Origin: Pseudomonadota bacterium
GTDB lineage: Bacteria; Pseudomonadota; Gammaproteobacteria; Steroidobacterales; Steroidobacteraceae
Direction: 5' to 3'
Length of the DNA stretch: 64,000 bases
Assembly: GCA_016704655.1 (NCBI GenBank)
Contig: JADIZR010000022.1
Location: 1-64,000, forward strand
The position numbers and the translations under genes are program-made. Below the pieces are notes generated by a model, which had not been told where the DNA came from, searched no databases, and saw nothing but the letters and a program-made list of their open reading frames with translations. Positions 15,346-29,801 of this stretch are shown here, in pieces (positions within the stretch are counted from its first letter, which is position 1; each line of letters starts with the position of its first letter).

Positions 15346-15745
15346 GAACAGTAGACCTGCAGCGGTGTTTTTGATCGGGTGGTAGCTCGTGATACGCAGC
15401 AGCCTGACTACTACCAGATCGCACCAATTGGCCGCCGCACTGCGGCATTAATTCCCGGCATTAGAGCGCATGCGTGCGTCAGAAGCGGACCGAGTCCCTG
15501 GCAACGTGTTGATGGGACTACATCATCGATCCACCACGCCGACAACTATGAGCCGGTGAATATGCCGCTTCGGGCCGCACCCGAAAGCACAGGAATGTCT
15601 GCTCTCCAACCGAACCGGGCTTGGCCACCAGCACGAACGGGCGACAGAGCGAACAAAATAGCCCCCGCTGGCGAACCAGGATCGCGCCGAATCCGTCGAG
15701 CGCGTCGGAGAGCACGTCGAACGGCAGGGCCTGGCAAAGCTACGA
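15346..15745. other. Intergenic region between malQ and the small membrane genes
   Basis: Nothing convincing is seen in these 400 bases. Short - strand frames run through 15518-15715, but without a ribosome-binding site or recognisable motif. No hairpin terminator was spotted right after malQ. Confidence 0.4.
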
Positions 15746-17941
15746 TTAATCCTGGCGTGCCGCAGCGCGAGCGCTATCAACGTCCCGCAGCAGTGCCCGA
15801 ACGGACTCGCGACCGAAGATCTCGTCGATCCGGCAGGCCATCTTGCGCTGCCAGTTGGCGTGCTCTTCGTTGGTCCCGGGCACATTGATCGGGTCCGGCA
15901 TGCCGATGAGGTCCTCGGCCTGGAGGACCACCAGGGCGGACGCGGTTCGCGCGAGAAACACATGGGTCGCGCGTGCGAGCTCATCGGTGTACGCGTCCGG
16001 TGCGGCCGACGCGGCGACGGGCTTCAGCCCGCTGGCTTCGAGCGCGCCCAGCAATGCATGCCGGTCGCGCACGCGCTCGTCCGCCACGTGCTGCCGGGTA
16101 TCCTCGTTCGGATAAAGCGACAGGCGCTGGCGCAGGTCGATGTCGCCACCCGACCAGTAGCCGCGCAGGGTAGGCAGGTCGTGCGTCGTAACCGTTGCGA
16201 TCGCGCGCCGTGGATACTCGTCGGGGGCGATGAAGCTGCCGTCGGCACGCTTTGCGAACAGCAGCACGCGGTACGAGTACACGGCGCGGTCGTCCATCGC
16301 GTGCGACATCTCGGGTGGCACGGTGCCGAGGTCTTCGCCGATGACGAGGCAGCCGTGCCGCTCGCTTTCGAGCACCAGCACCGACATCAGGTCGTCGAGC
16401 GGGTAGTGCACGTAGCCGCCGGCGATCGAGCCGAGGCCGGCCGGAACCCACCACTGGCGGAACAGCGCCATCACGTGGTCGAGCCGCAATGCGCCGAAGT
16501 GCCGCATGTTCGCAGCGACGAGGTTGCGGAACGGCCGGTACTGCTCCGCCATCAGCACGTTCGGATCCTGCGGCGGGATGCCCCAGTCCTGGCCCTTGAG
16601 CGCAAGCGCATCGGGCGGGGCGCCGACGCCGGCCCCCTTGCGATAGAGCGCCTGGTCGGACCACGTCTCGGACCCGCTCGGGTTCACGCCCACCGCGTAG
16701 TCGCCGTAAAGGCCGATCGGCATGCCGAGCTGGCGGCCGAGCGCCTGCGCCTCGCCCAGTTGTTCGTCGGCAAGCCATTGCAGCCAGGCATGAAACTCGA
16801 CCAGGCCTGCGTGCTCCCGCTCGAAAGCCTGAACGCCGGGGTGCGTCGGCTCGCGCAGTTCGTCGGGCCACATCGGCCAGCCCCAGTAGCGGTGACCATC
16901 GACGGCACGCATGTGTTCGTCGATGGCGTCGTGCAGCGCATGCCGACGCAGCGATTCGCCGCGTTCAGCGCGGTAGGCCTGGAACTGCGCGACGCGTGCC
17001 GACGTTTGCGCTGACTTGTCGCGACGGAAATGCGCGTGCAGCAGCTTCAGGATGCGCAGCTTCGCCTGCGCCACGCCGGGGTAGTCCACGCAAAGCGTCG
17101 CGCGCAGTCGGGCGAGCTCGGCCTGGAATCCGGCGGCACGCACGGTCGCCCGCGCCTCGGCGCAGTGCCCGAACTCTGCGACGTGCTCGATCGCAATGTA
17201 GAGCACGTTCAGGAAGTGCCGTGACGAAGGGCTGTACGGACTGAATTGCCACGGATTGGCGGGGAACAGTGCATGCAGCGGATTGAGGCCGACAAAGGCA
17301 GCGCCCTGCTCCGCGCACCCACGCACGACGGCGGCCAGGTCGGCAAAGTCACCGATGCCCCAGTTCCGCTCCGAGCGCAAGGTGTAGAGCTGCACCGCCA
17401 CGCCCCACAGTCGTCCGCCATCGTGCAGTATCCCGGGTTCATGACAGGCCAGCGGCGCCACAACGAGTGCGCAGGATTCGCTCGCACCGCCATCGAGTGC
17501 GACGTGCAGCGTGTGATAGCCGTGCGGAAGGTTGACCGGCAGCGACAGGTCGCGCCGCGTCAGCCAGCGGCCGTCGACTTCGCGCCGCTCGTGTTCCGGC
17601 AGTTCCCCGGCGCGCACGCGACCGCTGACTTCCGTGCCGCATTCGGTGGCGATGCGCCAGGCGATCTCTCGCGAGAGCGAATCCGCCGGTACCGCAAGTG
17701 TCACGCCGTTGCGGTGCGGATGCACGACCGCCACGGGTGGCAACAGCGAACGCAGTCGCCCGGTCTCGAGCTCGTGCAATTCGCGTTTGATCGCCGCCGC
17801 ATCGGACGTGGCGCAACCCATCGCCGCCAGGATCGCCGTCTTGGTTTCCCGACTGATGTGCAGCAGTTCGCCGCGAAAATTGTGGTAAGCGTCGCCGATA
17901 CCGCGCTGCCTGGCGAGTTGGTCGAGCAATGAATCGAGCAT
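15746..17941 (-). CDS. malQ: 4-alpha-glucanotransferase (amylomaltase)
   Basis: 731 residues, usual length for the long bacterial MalQ with N-terminal extension. GH77 blocks are visible: W-G-I-G-D-F-A-D-L, N-P-L-H-A-L-F-P, a region L-R-L-D-H-V-M-A-L-F-R-Q-W-W with the nucleophile Asp, V-I-G-E-D-L-G-T-V-P-P with the acid/base Glu, and V-T-T-H-D-L-P-T-L-R-G-Y-W with the third carboxylate. It transfers short alpha-1,4-glucan chains between malto-oligosaccharides in the cytoplasm. ATG 17941 lies 69 bases after the glgX stop, and it is the last gene of the leftward glycogen operon, where it would recycle short oligosaccharides released by debranching. Confidence 0.95.
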   Translation of the reverse strand: MLDSLLDQLARQRGIGDAYHNFRGELLHISRETKTAILAAMGCATSDAAAIKRELHELETGRLRSLLPPVAVVHPHRNGVTLAVPADSLSREIAWRIATECGTEVSGRVRAGELPEHERREVDGRWLTRRDLSLPVNLPHGYHTLHVALDGGASESCALVVAPLACHEPGILHDGGRLWGVAVQLYTLRSERNWGIGDFADLAAVVRGCAEQGAAFVGLNPLHALFPANPWQFSPYSPSSRHFLNVLYIAIEHVAEFGHCAEARATVRAAGFQAELARLRATLCVDYPGVAQAKLRILKLLHAHFRRDKSAQTSARVAQFQAYRAERGESLRRHALHDAIDEHMRAVDGHRYWGWPMWPDELREPTHPGVQAFEREHAGLVEFHAWLQWLADEQLGEAQALGRQLGMPIGLYGDYAVGVNPSGSETWSDQALYRKGAGVGAPPDALALKGQDWGIPPQDPNVLMAEQYRPFRNLVAANMRHFGALRLDHVMALFRQWWVPAGLGSIAGGYVHYPLDDLMSVLVLESERHGCLVIGEDLGTVPPEMSHAMDDRAVYSYRVLLFAKRADGSFIAPDEYPRRAIATVTTHDLPTLRGYWSGGDIDLRQRLSLYPNEDTRQHVADERVRDRHALLGALEASGLKPVAASAAPDAYTDELARATHVFLARTASALVVLQAEDLIGMPDPINVPGTNEEHANWQRKMACRIDEIFGRESVRALLRDVDSARAAARQD

Positions 17942-18010
17942 GCGGCACCGTCCGGTTGGCGGTCGCGACGATGCCTTACGTCAGGGACCGCCGCAAGTGT
18001 ATTGATCCGT

Positions 18011-20158
18011 TCAGACGGCCCGTGATTCCAGTAACACCGTGCTTTGTGGCTGCAGCGCAAGCCGCGTTCCGGCCGCGAGACTGGCCATGGCGCGCGGCGG
18101 TTGTGCGTGACTGGTGTCGAACAGCACGCCCCAGGCCGAGCCTTCGGGTCCAGCCGGCAACGTCATCTGCGCCGGCGTGACGTCGGCGTTGAAGGCGATG
18201 AGCAGGTCCCCATTGCGGGTGCTGCGTGCCGCCGCGCCGTTCAGCAGCACCGCGATCGCAGCGAGCCTGGAATCGTTCCAGTCGGACTCGGTCATCTCGC
18301 GCCCTGACGGGTGCAGCCACGTCACGTCCCTGGTGTCCACGCCGCGAAGCGTGCCCTTGAGGAACGTGTCGCGACGCAGCCAGAGTCGCGACTTGCGCAG
18401 GTCGATCAGGCGGCGCACGAACGCGATCCACGGCGCATTACGCTCGGCGAGCGTCCAGTCGATCCAGTTGATCTCGTTGTCCTGGCAATACGCATTGTTG
18501 TTGCCCTGCTGCGTGCGACCGAATTCGTCGCCCGCCATCAGCATGGGCACTCCCTGTGACAGGAACACGGTCGCGAGCAGGTTGCGGGCCTGGCGTGCGC
18601 GCGTTGCAAGAATTACCGGATCTTCCGTGGGGCCCTGGACACCGTAATTTGCGCTCAGGTTGTGCGCGTGACCGTCGCGGTTGCCTTCGAGGTTGGCCTC
18701 GTTGTGACGGTCGCTGTAAGTCACGGTGTCGTGCAGCGTGAAGCCGTCGTGCGCTGCGATGTAATTGATGCTGGCCGTCGGCTTGCGGCCGCGCGCGCGG
18801 AAGAGATCGCTGGAGCCGGCGAAGCGCTCGACGAAGGCACCGACGAGCGGACGGTCGCCGCGCCAGAACGCCCGCACCGTATCGCGGTAGCGGTCATTCC
18901 ACTCGGCCCAGCCGACCGGGAACGACCCGAGCTGGTAGCCACCTGCGCCAACATCCCACGGCTCCGCGATCAGCTTCAGGTAAGCGAGCTGCGGATCGGC
19001 GCGCAGCGCGGCAAAGAACGGCGCCGCGCGGCTGAACCCGTTCGCGTCACGACCGAGGATCGGCGCCAGGTCGAAGCGAAAGCCATCGACGCGCATGTCC
19101 GTGGCCCAGTACCGCAGGCAATCGATCACCATGGCGCGAACGGCGGGTTCGTCGAAGTTGATCGTGTTGCCGCAGCCTGAAAAGTTGACGTATTGCGCAC
19201 GATTGTCGGCAGGCAACCGGTAGTAGACCGAATTGTCGAAGCCGCGCAGGCTCAGTGTCGGTCCGTGCTCGTTGCCTTCGGCCGTGTGATTGAACACGAC
19301 GTCGAGAATGACCTCGAAGCCGGCCTGGTGCAGCGCGCGCACCATCGTCTTGAATTCGGTGACCGCATCCTCGACCGCGTAGCTCGGCTCGGGTGCGAAC
19401 CAGGCGAGCGAGTTGTAACCCCAGTAGTTCGCGAGGCCGCGCTCGGCGAGGAACTGCTCGCTGACGAACGCCTGCACCGGCATCAGCTCAATGGTCGTGA
19501 CACCAAGCCGCTGGAGGTAGCCGATGACCGCCGGTTCGGCGAGCCCGAGGAACTTGCCGCGCAAGTGCGGCGGCACCGCCGGATGCCGCTGCGTGAAGCC
19601 CTTGACGTGCACTTCGTAAATGATCGTGTCGCGCCACGGCACGTTCGGTGAACGCACCTTCGCCCAGTCGAAACTGCCGTCGACGACTTCGGCGCGCGGC
19701 ACGTGCGGTGCGCTGTCGTCGAGCGACGGCTGGTCGTCGCGACCACGCACGGCGCCGTGCAGGGACGGGTGCCACTCGAAATTTCCACGCAGCGACTGCG
19801 CGCAGGGATCAACCAGCAGCTTCGATGGATTGAAGCGCAGGCCGCGCGCAGGATCGTAGGGGCCGTGCACGCGATAGCCGTACTGCAATCCCGGACCGCC
19901 GAAACGCGCTGGCAGGAAACCGTGCCACAGGTCGCCAGTGCGTGACGGCAGTTCGATTCGCCCGATTTCATCGCGACCGCCGCCATCGAAGAGACAGAGT
20001 TCGACACGCTCCGCGTGCGCCGAGAAGACCGCGAAATTCGTGCCGCGCCCAGTCCAGTTCGCGCCGAGCGGCTGGGGTGAGCCTGCTTCCAGGCGAGGCT
20101 TGCCCGGCGCGAGGTCCAGCGTCATGTCGTCTGGTGTGGCGGGGTCGAGCACGTCCAT
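18011..20158 (-). CDS. glgX: Glycogen debranching enzyme (isoamylase-type)
   Basis: 715 residues from ATG 20158; the open frame continues into glgB to 20509, but that part is a shadow. An N-terminal CBM48 (L-G-A-N-W-T-G-R-G-T-N-F-A-V-F-S) is followed by the GH13 barrel: D-V-V-F-N-H-T-A-E-G, F-R-F-D-L-A-P-I-L-G-R-D with the nucleophile, L-I-A-E-P-W-D with the acid/base, and A-A-H-D-G-F-T-L-H-D. GlgX hydrolyses alpha-1,6 branches of phosphorylase-limit glycogen. It starts seven bases after the glgB stop, so the two are co-translated in effect, with malQ downstream. Confidence 0.95.
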   Translation of the reverse strand: MDVLDPATPDDMTLDLAPGKPRLEAGSPQPLGANWTGRGTNFAVFSAHAERVELCLFDGGGRDEIGRIELPSRTGDLWHGFLPARFGGPGLQYGYRVHGPYDPARGLRFNPSKLLVDPCAQSLRGNFEWHPSLHGAVRGRDDQPSLDDSAPHVPRAEVVDGSFDWAKVRSPNVPWRDTIIYEVHVKGFTQRHPAVPPHLRGKFLGLAEPAVIGYLQRLGVTTIELMPVQAFVSEQFLAERGLANYWGYNSLAWFAPEPSYAVEDAVTEFKTMVRALHQAGFEVILDVVFNHTAEGNEHGPTLSLRGFDNSVYYRLPADNRAQYVNFSGCGNTINFDEPAVRAMVIDCLRYWATDMRVDGFRFDLAPILGRDANGFSRAAPFFAALRADPQLAYLKLIAEPWDVGAGGYQLGSFPVGWAEWNDRYRDTVRAFWRGDRPLVGAFVERFAGSSDLFRARGRKPTASINYIAAHDGFTLHDTVTYSDRHNEANLEGNRDGHAHNLSANYGVQGPTEDPVILATRARQARNLLATVFLSQGVPMLMAGDEFGRTQQGNNNAYCQDNEINWIDWTLAERNAPWIAFVRRLIDLRKSRLWLRRDTFLKGTLRGVDTRDVTWLHPSGREMTESDWNDSRLAAIAVLLNGAAARSTRNGDLLIAFNADVTPAQMTLPAGPEGSAWGVLFDTSHAQPPRAMASLAAGTRLALQPQSTVLLESRAV

Positions 20159-20165
20159 CACACCC

Positions 20166-22385
20166 TCAGTTGGCGACTTCGAAGAACAGCGCGCCGAGCG
20201 GCGGCAGGTCGAGCCGGATGTGGCACGGGTAGCCCTGGCAAGGCGCCAGTTGCGACACGACGCGCTCCTGCTGGTTGAAGCCGGAGCCGCCGAATCGCGC
20301 GGCGTCCGTATCGAGCACCTTGCGGTACGTGCCCGCCGCGGGAACGCCGAGCCAGTAGGCCTCGCGCGGCACCGGCGTGCAGTTGAACACGCACAGCAGC
20401 GGCGGCTTGTCCGGGTGCAGCGGCGAACGGCGCATGAAGGCGAACACGCTCTGGTCGCCATTGTGCAGGTCGATCCACGCGAAACCCGCGGGGTCCGTGT
20501 CGCTGGCATGCAGCGCCGGATTCTCGCAATAGAGGTGGTTCAGGTCGCGGTTCAGGTCGAGCAGCGCGCGATGTTCAGGCTGCTCGAGCAGGTGCCAGTC
20601 GAGTGAATGCTGCTCGCGCCATTCCTGCCATTGCCCGAACTCGCACCCCATGAACAGCAGCTTCTTGCCCGGGTGTGCCGTCATGTACGCGCGGAACCAG
20701 CGGTAATTCGCGCGCTTCTGCCACACGTCGCCCGGCATCTTGTCGAGCAGCGAGCCCTTGCCGTGCACGACTTCGTCGTGCGAGATCGGCAGCACGAAGT
20801 TTTCGGACCAGGCGTAGACGAACGAGAACGTCACCAGTGAATGATGGAAGCGGCGATGCACCGGATCGTGCTCGACATAACGCAGCGTGTCGTTCATCCA
20901 GCCCATGTTCCACTTGAAGTGGAACCCGAGCCCGCCGAGGTGCGCCGGTTGCGTGACGCCTGGAAACGCCGTCGATTCCTCGGCGAACGTCATCACGCCC
21001 GGGTAGTCCCGACCGATCGCAATGTTGAGCTGGCGCAGGAACTCGATCGCGTCGAGGTTCTCGCGGCCGCCGTACCGGTTCGGCACCCACTCACCGGCCT
21101 TGCGGCTGTAGTCGAGGTACAGCATCGACGCGACCGCATCCACGCGCAGGCCGTCGACGTGATACCGGTCGATCCAGTACAGCGCGTTCGCCACGAGGAA
21201 GTTGCGCACCTCGTGCCGACCGTAATTGAAGATCTTGGTGCCCCAATCCGCATGCTCGCCGAGCCGCGGGTCGGAGTGCTCGTACAGGCTCGAGCCGTCG
21301 AAGTTCGCAAGGCCGTGGTCATCGCGCGGAAAATGCGCCGGCACCCAGTCGATGATGACGCCGAGGCCCGCCTGGTGACAGCGATCGACGAAGGCCATGA
21401 AATCCTGCGGCGTCCCAAAGCGGGAACTCGGCGCGTAGTAGCCGACCACCTGGTAGCCCCACGAGCCGTCAAACGGGTGTTCGGCTACGCCCATGAGTTC
21501 GAGGTGCGTGTAGCCCTGGTCCTTCGCGTACGGAATCAGCTCGTCCGCTATCTCACGCCAGTTGAGGAACTGGGGCTCGCGGCCATAATCGCGCCGCCAG
21601 CTGCCGGGATGCACTTCGTAGATGTTGATCGGCTGCAGGTGATGCGGCGCCGTCTTGCGCGCGCCGATCCAGTCTGCATCGTGCCACTCGTAGCCTTCGA
21701 GCGAGGCGACGATCGAAGCCGTGCCCGGACGCAGCTCCATCGCAAAGCCGTACGGATCGGACTTGAGGACGGTGGTGCCGGCCCTGGTGCGGATCTCGTA
21801 CTTGTAGAGCGTGCCCGGCCCGACGCCCGGCACGAACAACTCCCAGATCCCGGAACCGCCGCGGGTCTGCAGCGCGTGCTTGCGGCCGTCCCACAGGTTG
21901 AACGGACCGACCACGCTGACGCGTTCTGCGTTGGGCGCCCAGACGGCGAACCGCGTGCCGGACAGGCCGTCGAGTTCAGCTGGATGCGCGCCGAGCTTGT
22001 AGTAAATCGTGTAGTGATTGCCTTCGCCGAACAGGTACAGATCGAAGTCGGAGAGTTGCGGCGCGAAGTAGTACGCGTCGTGCTTGTCCAGCTCGACGCC
22101 GCTCGCATAGCGCACGTGCAGCTTGTACGGCTGCAACGGACGGCGGTGCGGCACGCGTCCCTCGAACAACCCCGCCGGATGGACCGATTTCAGCTCGACT
22201 GCAGCCTCGCCTTCCCAACGCACGCTGACGGCCACCGCGTCCGGCTCGAGCACGCGCACGACGCACACCGGAGCGTCGTTCCTGCGTGCGAACTCGTGGT
22301 AACCCAGCACCGAACGCGGCGCGGGGTGCAGCGCGTTGACCAGCGCGTCGATGTCGGCGGGCGAAAGTGTCGTGCGGACGGTCAT
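20166..22385 (-). CDS. glgB: 1,4-alpha-glucan branching enzyme
   Basis: 739 residues, the standard long GlgB with two N-terminal CBM48-like modules (G-Y-H-E-F near residue 29 and F-A-V-W-A-P-N-A-E-R-V-S-V-V-G near 145). GH13 motifs: D-W-V-P-A-H-F-P, G-L-R-V-D-A-V-A-S-M-L-Y-L-D-Y with the nucleophile Asp, F-A-E-E-S-T-A-F-P with the acid/base Glu, and L-P-I-S-H-D-E-V-V-H-G-K-G. It makes alpha-1,6 branches during glycogen synthesis. ATG 22385 is 458 bases beyond the glgP stop; that gap holds two long hairpins, so glgB may have its own promoter or be subject to attenuation of glgP read-through. Confidence 0.96.
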   Translation of the reverse strand: MTVRTTLSPADIDALVNALHPAPRSVLGYHEFARRNDAPVCVVRVLEPDAVAVSVRWEGEAAVELKSVHPAGLFEGRVPHRRPLQPYKLHVRYASGVELDKHDAYYFAPQLSDFDLYLFGEGNHYTIYYKLGAHPAELDGLSGTRFAVWAPNAERVSVVGPFNLWDGRKHALQTRGGSGIWELFVPGVGPGTLYKYEIRTRAGTTVLKSDPYGFAMELRPGTASIVASLEGYEWHDADWIGARKTAPHHLQPINIYEVHPGSWRRDYGREPQFLNWREIADELIPYAKDQGYTHLELMGVAEHPFDGSWGYQVVGYYAPSSRFGTPQDFMAFVDRCHQAGLGVIIDWVPAHFPRDDHGLANFDGSSLYEHSDPRLGEHADWGTKIFNYGRHEVRNFLVANALYWIDRYHVDGLRVDAVASMLYLDYSRKAGEWVPNRYGGRENLDAIEFLRQLNIAIGRDYPGVMTFAEESTAFPGVTQPAHLGGLGFHFKWNMGWMNDTLRYVEHDPVHRRFHHSLVTFSFVYAWSENFVLPISHDEVVHGKGSLLDKMPGDVWQKRANYRWFRAYMTAHPGKKLLFMGCEFGQWQEWREQHSLDWHLLEQPEHRALLDLNRDLNHLYCENPALHASDTDPAGFAWIDLHNGDQSVFAFMRRSPLHPDKPPLLCVFNCTPVPREAYWLGVPAAGTYRKVLDTDAARFGGSGFNQQERVVSQLAPCQGYPCHIRLDLPPLGALFFEVAN

Positions 22386-22500
22386 CCGGACGAGTTTAGC
22401 CTGCGGGAAGGGGTTCGGGGTTGGGGGATACGGGTTAGTCGGAAAAGAGCGGCGATGAATTCGATTTCATCGGTGCGGCGGTGCGGGCGTCGCGTTGATG

Positions 22501-22574
22501 GCGGTCGGTCCGGGGTCTGTGCCGGGTCGCGAAAAGGCAGACACGCGACCCGGCACAGACCCCGGACCGACCGC
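22501..22574. repeat. Long perfect hairpin, loop-conserved palindromic element A
   Basis: A 31-bp arm (22501-22531, beginning GCGGTCGGTCCGGGG) pairs without mismatch with 22544-22574 over a 12-base loop AAAAGGCAGACA. The loop is nearly the same as that of the element at 22743-22802 and those at 29955-30032 and 30252-30325, while the arms differ. Sited between glgP and glgB it could also fold in the transcript. Confidence 0.92.
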
Positions 22575-22742
22575 TCCAACAGCGCAGACATGCGCACCAC
22601 CACAACCCCCGAATCGGCCGCTGCAACGCCAGGACCGGGCAATCGCCATCGCGCTTGGCGCAAGCATTGGCCGCGCCTCAATAAGGTGATTTGGGCGACC
22701 TTGCCGATGCCGGTACTGCTGACGCGTATTGACAGCCGGTCG

Positions 22743-22802
22743 ATCCGGCCTCCTTGCCGGATCGCGTATCTGCCTTTCCGCGATCCGGCAAGGAGGCCGG
22801 AT
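22743..22802. repeat. Long perfect hairpin, loop-conserved palindromic element B
   Basis: A 24-bp arm (22743-22766, ATCCGGCCTCCTTGCC...) pairs perfectly with 22779-22802 over a 12-base loop whose complement is GAAAGGCAGATA, i.e. element A's loop in inverted orientation with two changes. It is 41 bases beyond the glgP stop and could end or stabilise that transcript, although there is no T-run. Confidence 0.92.
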
Positions 22803-22843
22803 TGGGCGGCTGCACGCACCGAAACCCGACGGAACGGTAACGG

Positions 22844-25312
<2,469 letters not shown>

Positions 25313-25382
25313 GTAGTGACTCCGTACGCTGGCGCGGAACAGGCCGCGTCTTGTTATTGGACGACTAAGGCGCGGCGGCGTG

Positions 25383-25994
25383 TCAGAGTTTCTGCAGCGT
25401 CCGCTCGGCCACGATGCGCCAGCCCTGCGCGTCCCTCATGAGCGTCAGTTCCTTGACGTACGCATCCTTGCCGAAGCGCTGCACGAACGTCACGACCTTG
25501 CGGTCGGGACCGGCGTCCTTCGTCTTGAGTTCCTCGAGTCGCGCGTCGGGCGCATCGCCGTTCGCGACCTGTTGCTTGCGGTCGTCGATGTAGGCCACGG
25601 CCCCACCATTCTCCGCAGCCTGGAACTGCGGCGAGTAGAACGCCGCGACCTGATCCGGTTTGCGGTTCGCCCACGCGGAAGCCCAGACGTACACCGCCTC
25701 TTCGACCGAGCCAGCCATCACGGCCTTGGGCCCGAAATACGCGGGCGGCTGATCGAGGCACTTGGGTGCCGGATCGAGCTTCGCGGGATCGGGTGCCGCT
25801 GGCGGAATGGTCATGCCGCCGCTCAGGCGCTCGCTGCCCGTCACGCCTTCCGGCAGCTGCAGACGGGGACGTTCCTGCGCAGCGAGGTATTCGGGGTTGT
25901 CGCCACAGGGATTGCTGGTGGCGCAACCCGTCAGCGCGGCAACCGCCATGCCCGGCAGGATCAGCAAGCGAAGCGAAGTGCTCGAGACGGGCAT
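25383..25994 (-). CDS. Lipoprotein with C-terminal NTF2/SnoaL-like domain
   Basis: 203 residues from ATG 25994; the frame is open to 26045, but the extra residues do not look like a signal peptide. The signal sequence ends in lipobox A-L-T-G-C (Cys about 24). A Pro-rich linker follows, and then about 110 residues with the cone-shaped SnoaL/NTF2 pattern: V-Y-V-W-A-S-A-W-A-N-R-K-P-D-Q-V-A-A-F-Y-S near 105, and a final strand R-D-A-Q-G-W-R-I-V-A-E-R-T. Related lipoproteins carry an L-D-x-Y or SPOR partner domain, and many are of unknown role in the envelope. It lies 70 bases downstream-facing from the glgP start and on the same strand, possibly upstream in the same transcript. Confidence 0.75.
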   Translation of the reverse strand: MPVSSTSLRLLILPGMAVAALTGCATSNPCGDNPEYLAAQERPRLQLPEGVTGSERLSGGMTIPPAAPDPAKLDPAPKCLDQPPAYFGPKAVMAGSVEEAVYVWASAWANRKPDQVAAFYSPQFQAAENGGAVAYIDDRKQQVANGDAPDARLEELKTKDAGPDRKVVTFVQRFGKDAYVKELTLMRDAQGWRIVAERTLQKL

Positions 25995-26075
25995 CGGCGG
26001 ATCACCGGGCGCAACAGGCGAAGGGGCCGCATTGTAGCGTCCCACCGCGCGGTTGTGCCGCGTTGCCGGCGATAC

Positions 26076-26711
26076 CTAGGCGTTATAGCCGCGCCGCGAT
26101 CGCAGCACCTCGACCTGGTCGAGTTCCCACAAGTGCACCGGCGCGCCACGGCGCACGAACATGCCCGACCCGGCATTGATGAACGAGCGGGCCAGCCGCT
26201 TGCGGTACCACTCGGCGGGACGGATGTGGACATTCCTGTCGGTGCGACGCTTGTCGCAGTACAGCTCCCAGTCCTCGCGCGTCAGCGCGCCAAAGTGCAG
26301 TACGCCCTGGCACAGGCGAGCGAGGTTCCGCAGGCCGGCAGCCGCAGGGCGCGCCGGCAGGTACTGAAAGACGTCGTAGCAAACAACGAGGTCGAAGGGC
26401 CGGGGCGCCTCGAAAGTGGCCGCCGACCCCTGGATCCAGCCGTGCTTGTCGCAGAGGTACTGGCTGACTTCGAGACCGGTGTACCTGGCCTTGGGAAAGT
26501 GCCGCAGCAACTGGTCGCGCATCAGGCCCAACCCGCACCCCACGTCGAGAATCGAACGCACCTGCAGCTCGCCGTGGTTGGCGAACGCCGCGATCAGGTC
26601 GGCTCGCCGGATCATCTCCTTGCTGGTCACAACCCGAGTTTTCGGGTTGAGGTAGAAGCGACGGAAAAAGGCTTCGCCGAACTGCTCGGCCGGGGCGGTC
26701 TTTTTGGGCAC
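26076..26711 (-). CDS. Class I SAM-dependent methyltransferase
   Basis: 211 residues from GTG 26711, with AGGAAAT upstream. Motif I is S-I-L-D-V-G-C-G-L-G-L-M-R (about 53-65), motif II E-V near 82 and a post-motif D-L-V-V-C-Y-D-V-F-Q-Y-L (about 109-120) in place of the common xDxVxxxxVLxH. The substrate cannot be told. A cluster of aromatic and basic residues (W-E-L-Y-C-D-K-R-R) sits in the C-terminal third. It is divergent from hsp20, with a 235-base gap that is unusually AT-rich at about 26750-26850. Confidence 0.78.
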   Translation of the reverse strand: MPKKTAPAEQFGEAFFRRFYLNPKTRVVTSKEMIRRADLIAAFANHGELQVRSILDVGCGLGLMRDQLLRHFPKARYTGLEVSQYLCDKHGWIQGSAATFEAPRPFDLVVCYDVFQYLPARPAAAGLRNLARLCQGVLHFGALTREDWELYCDKRRTDRNVHIRPAEWYRKRLARSFINAGSGMFVRRGAPVHLWELDQVEVLRSRRGYNA

Positions 26712-26946
26712 GGTGCGTCGATTTCCTGATGCCGGGCTGCGGCCGGCCGGGGCTCTTGATTCGGTAGCTAAAGCATAAAGTATTTCTTTAATGAGCCAAC
26801 ATCATTCGAGCTTTACTTAGTTTTATCGAACAACGTAACAACCCTCCAACAGCACCTGGTCCGCTCGCCGGCCCCGCCCCGGTTGCATCGCGACCAGACG
26901 CCCCCACTTCGGGGTACATGCAGCAATCAGACAGGCAGCCGCGACG

Positions 26947-27359
26947 ATGAACCGACGCGAAATGCGCTCGTGGATGTGGGCCGAAGCCGTCGACAGGCTC
27001 GACCAGGCCGATCGCCTGCAAAGGCAGTTCTTTCGCCTCGCCGTGCAGCCGACAGACCGGCGACAGCAACCCCGGTGGGAGCCCCCCGTGGACGTGTATG
27101 CGGGCACCGAACAGGTGCTGATCGAAGTCGCGCTGCCTGGCGTGCCGGCGGATCGCATGGAGCTGGTCCTCGCGCCCGGCGAGCTGGTGATCCGGGGCGA
27201 GCGCGCCCTGCCGAACCGGCCGGCCGGCACGACACTGCAACGACTGGAGATCCCTTACGGACGGTTCGAGCGCCGACTGGCATTGGGACCCGGGCAGTGG
27301 GCGCTGGTCGACCAGCGCCTCGCCGATGGTTGCCTGCAGATGCTGCTGGCCCGCCGCTG

Positions 27360-27360
<1 letters not shown>
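26947..27360 (+). CDS. Small heat-shock protein, Hsp20/alpha-crystallin family
   Basis: 137 residues. An N-terminal helix rich in Arg and aromatics is followed by the alpha-crystallin domain (about 45-135): W-E-P-P-V-D-V-Y-A-G, L-I-E-V-A-L-P-G-V, and L-V-I-R-G-E-R, then the R-L-E-I-P-Y-G-R-F-E-R-R-L strand typical of the family. The domain is complete, but the usual I-x-I tail motif is not present, which may limit oligomer size. The TGA overlaps the ATG of lon (TGATG), so holdase and protease are translated together. No clear heat-shock promoter was found in the AT-rich upstream region. Confidence 0.87.

Positions 27361-29801
<2,441 letters not shown>

Larger units (their letters stand above)
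22386..22843. other. glgP-glgB intergenic region with hairpin elements
   Basis: 458 bases with no supported gene; short frames on both strands simply read across the palindromes. It contains the two long hairpins annotated separately at 22501-22574 and 22743-22802. Confidence 0.8.

Noticed and set aside
26883..27359. N-terminal extension of lon reading through hsp20
   Set aside because: It is an out-of-frame reading of the alpha-crystallin gene; Lon's LON domain begins after 27387.
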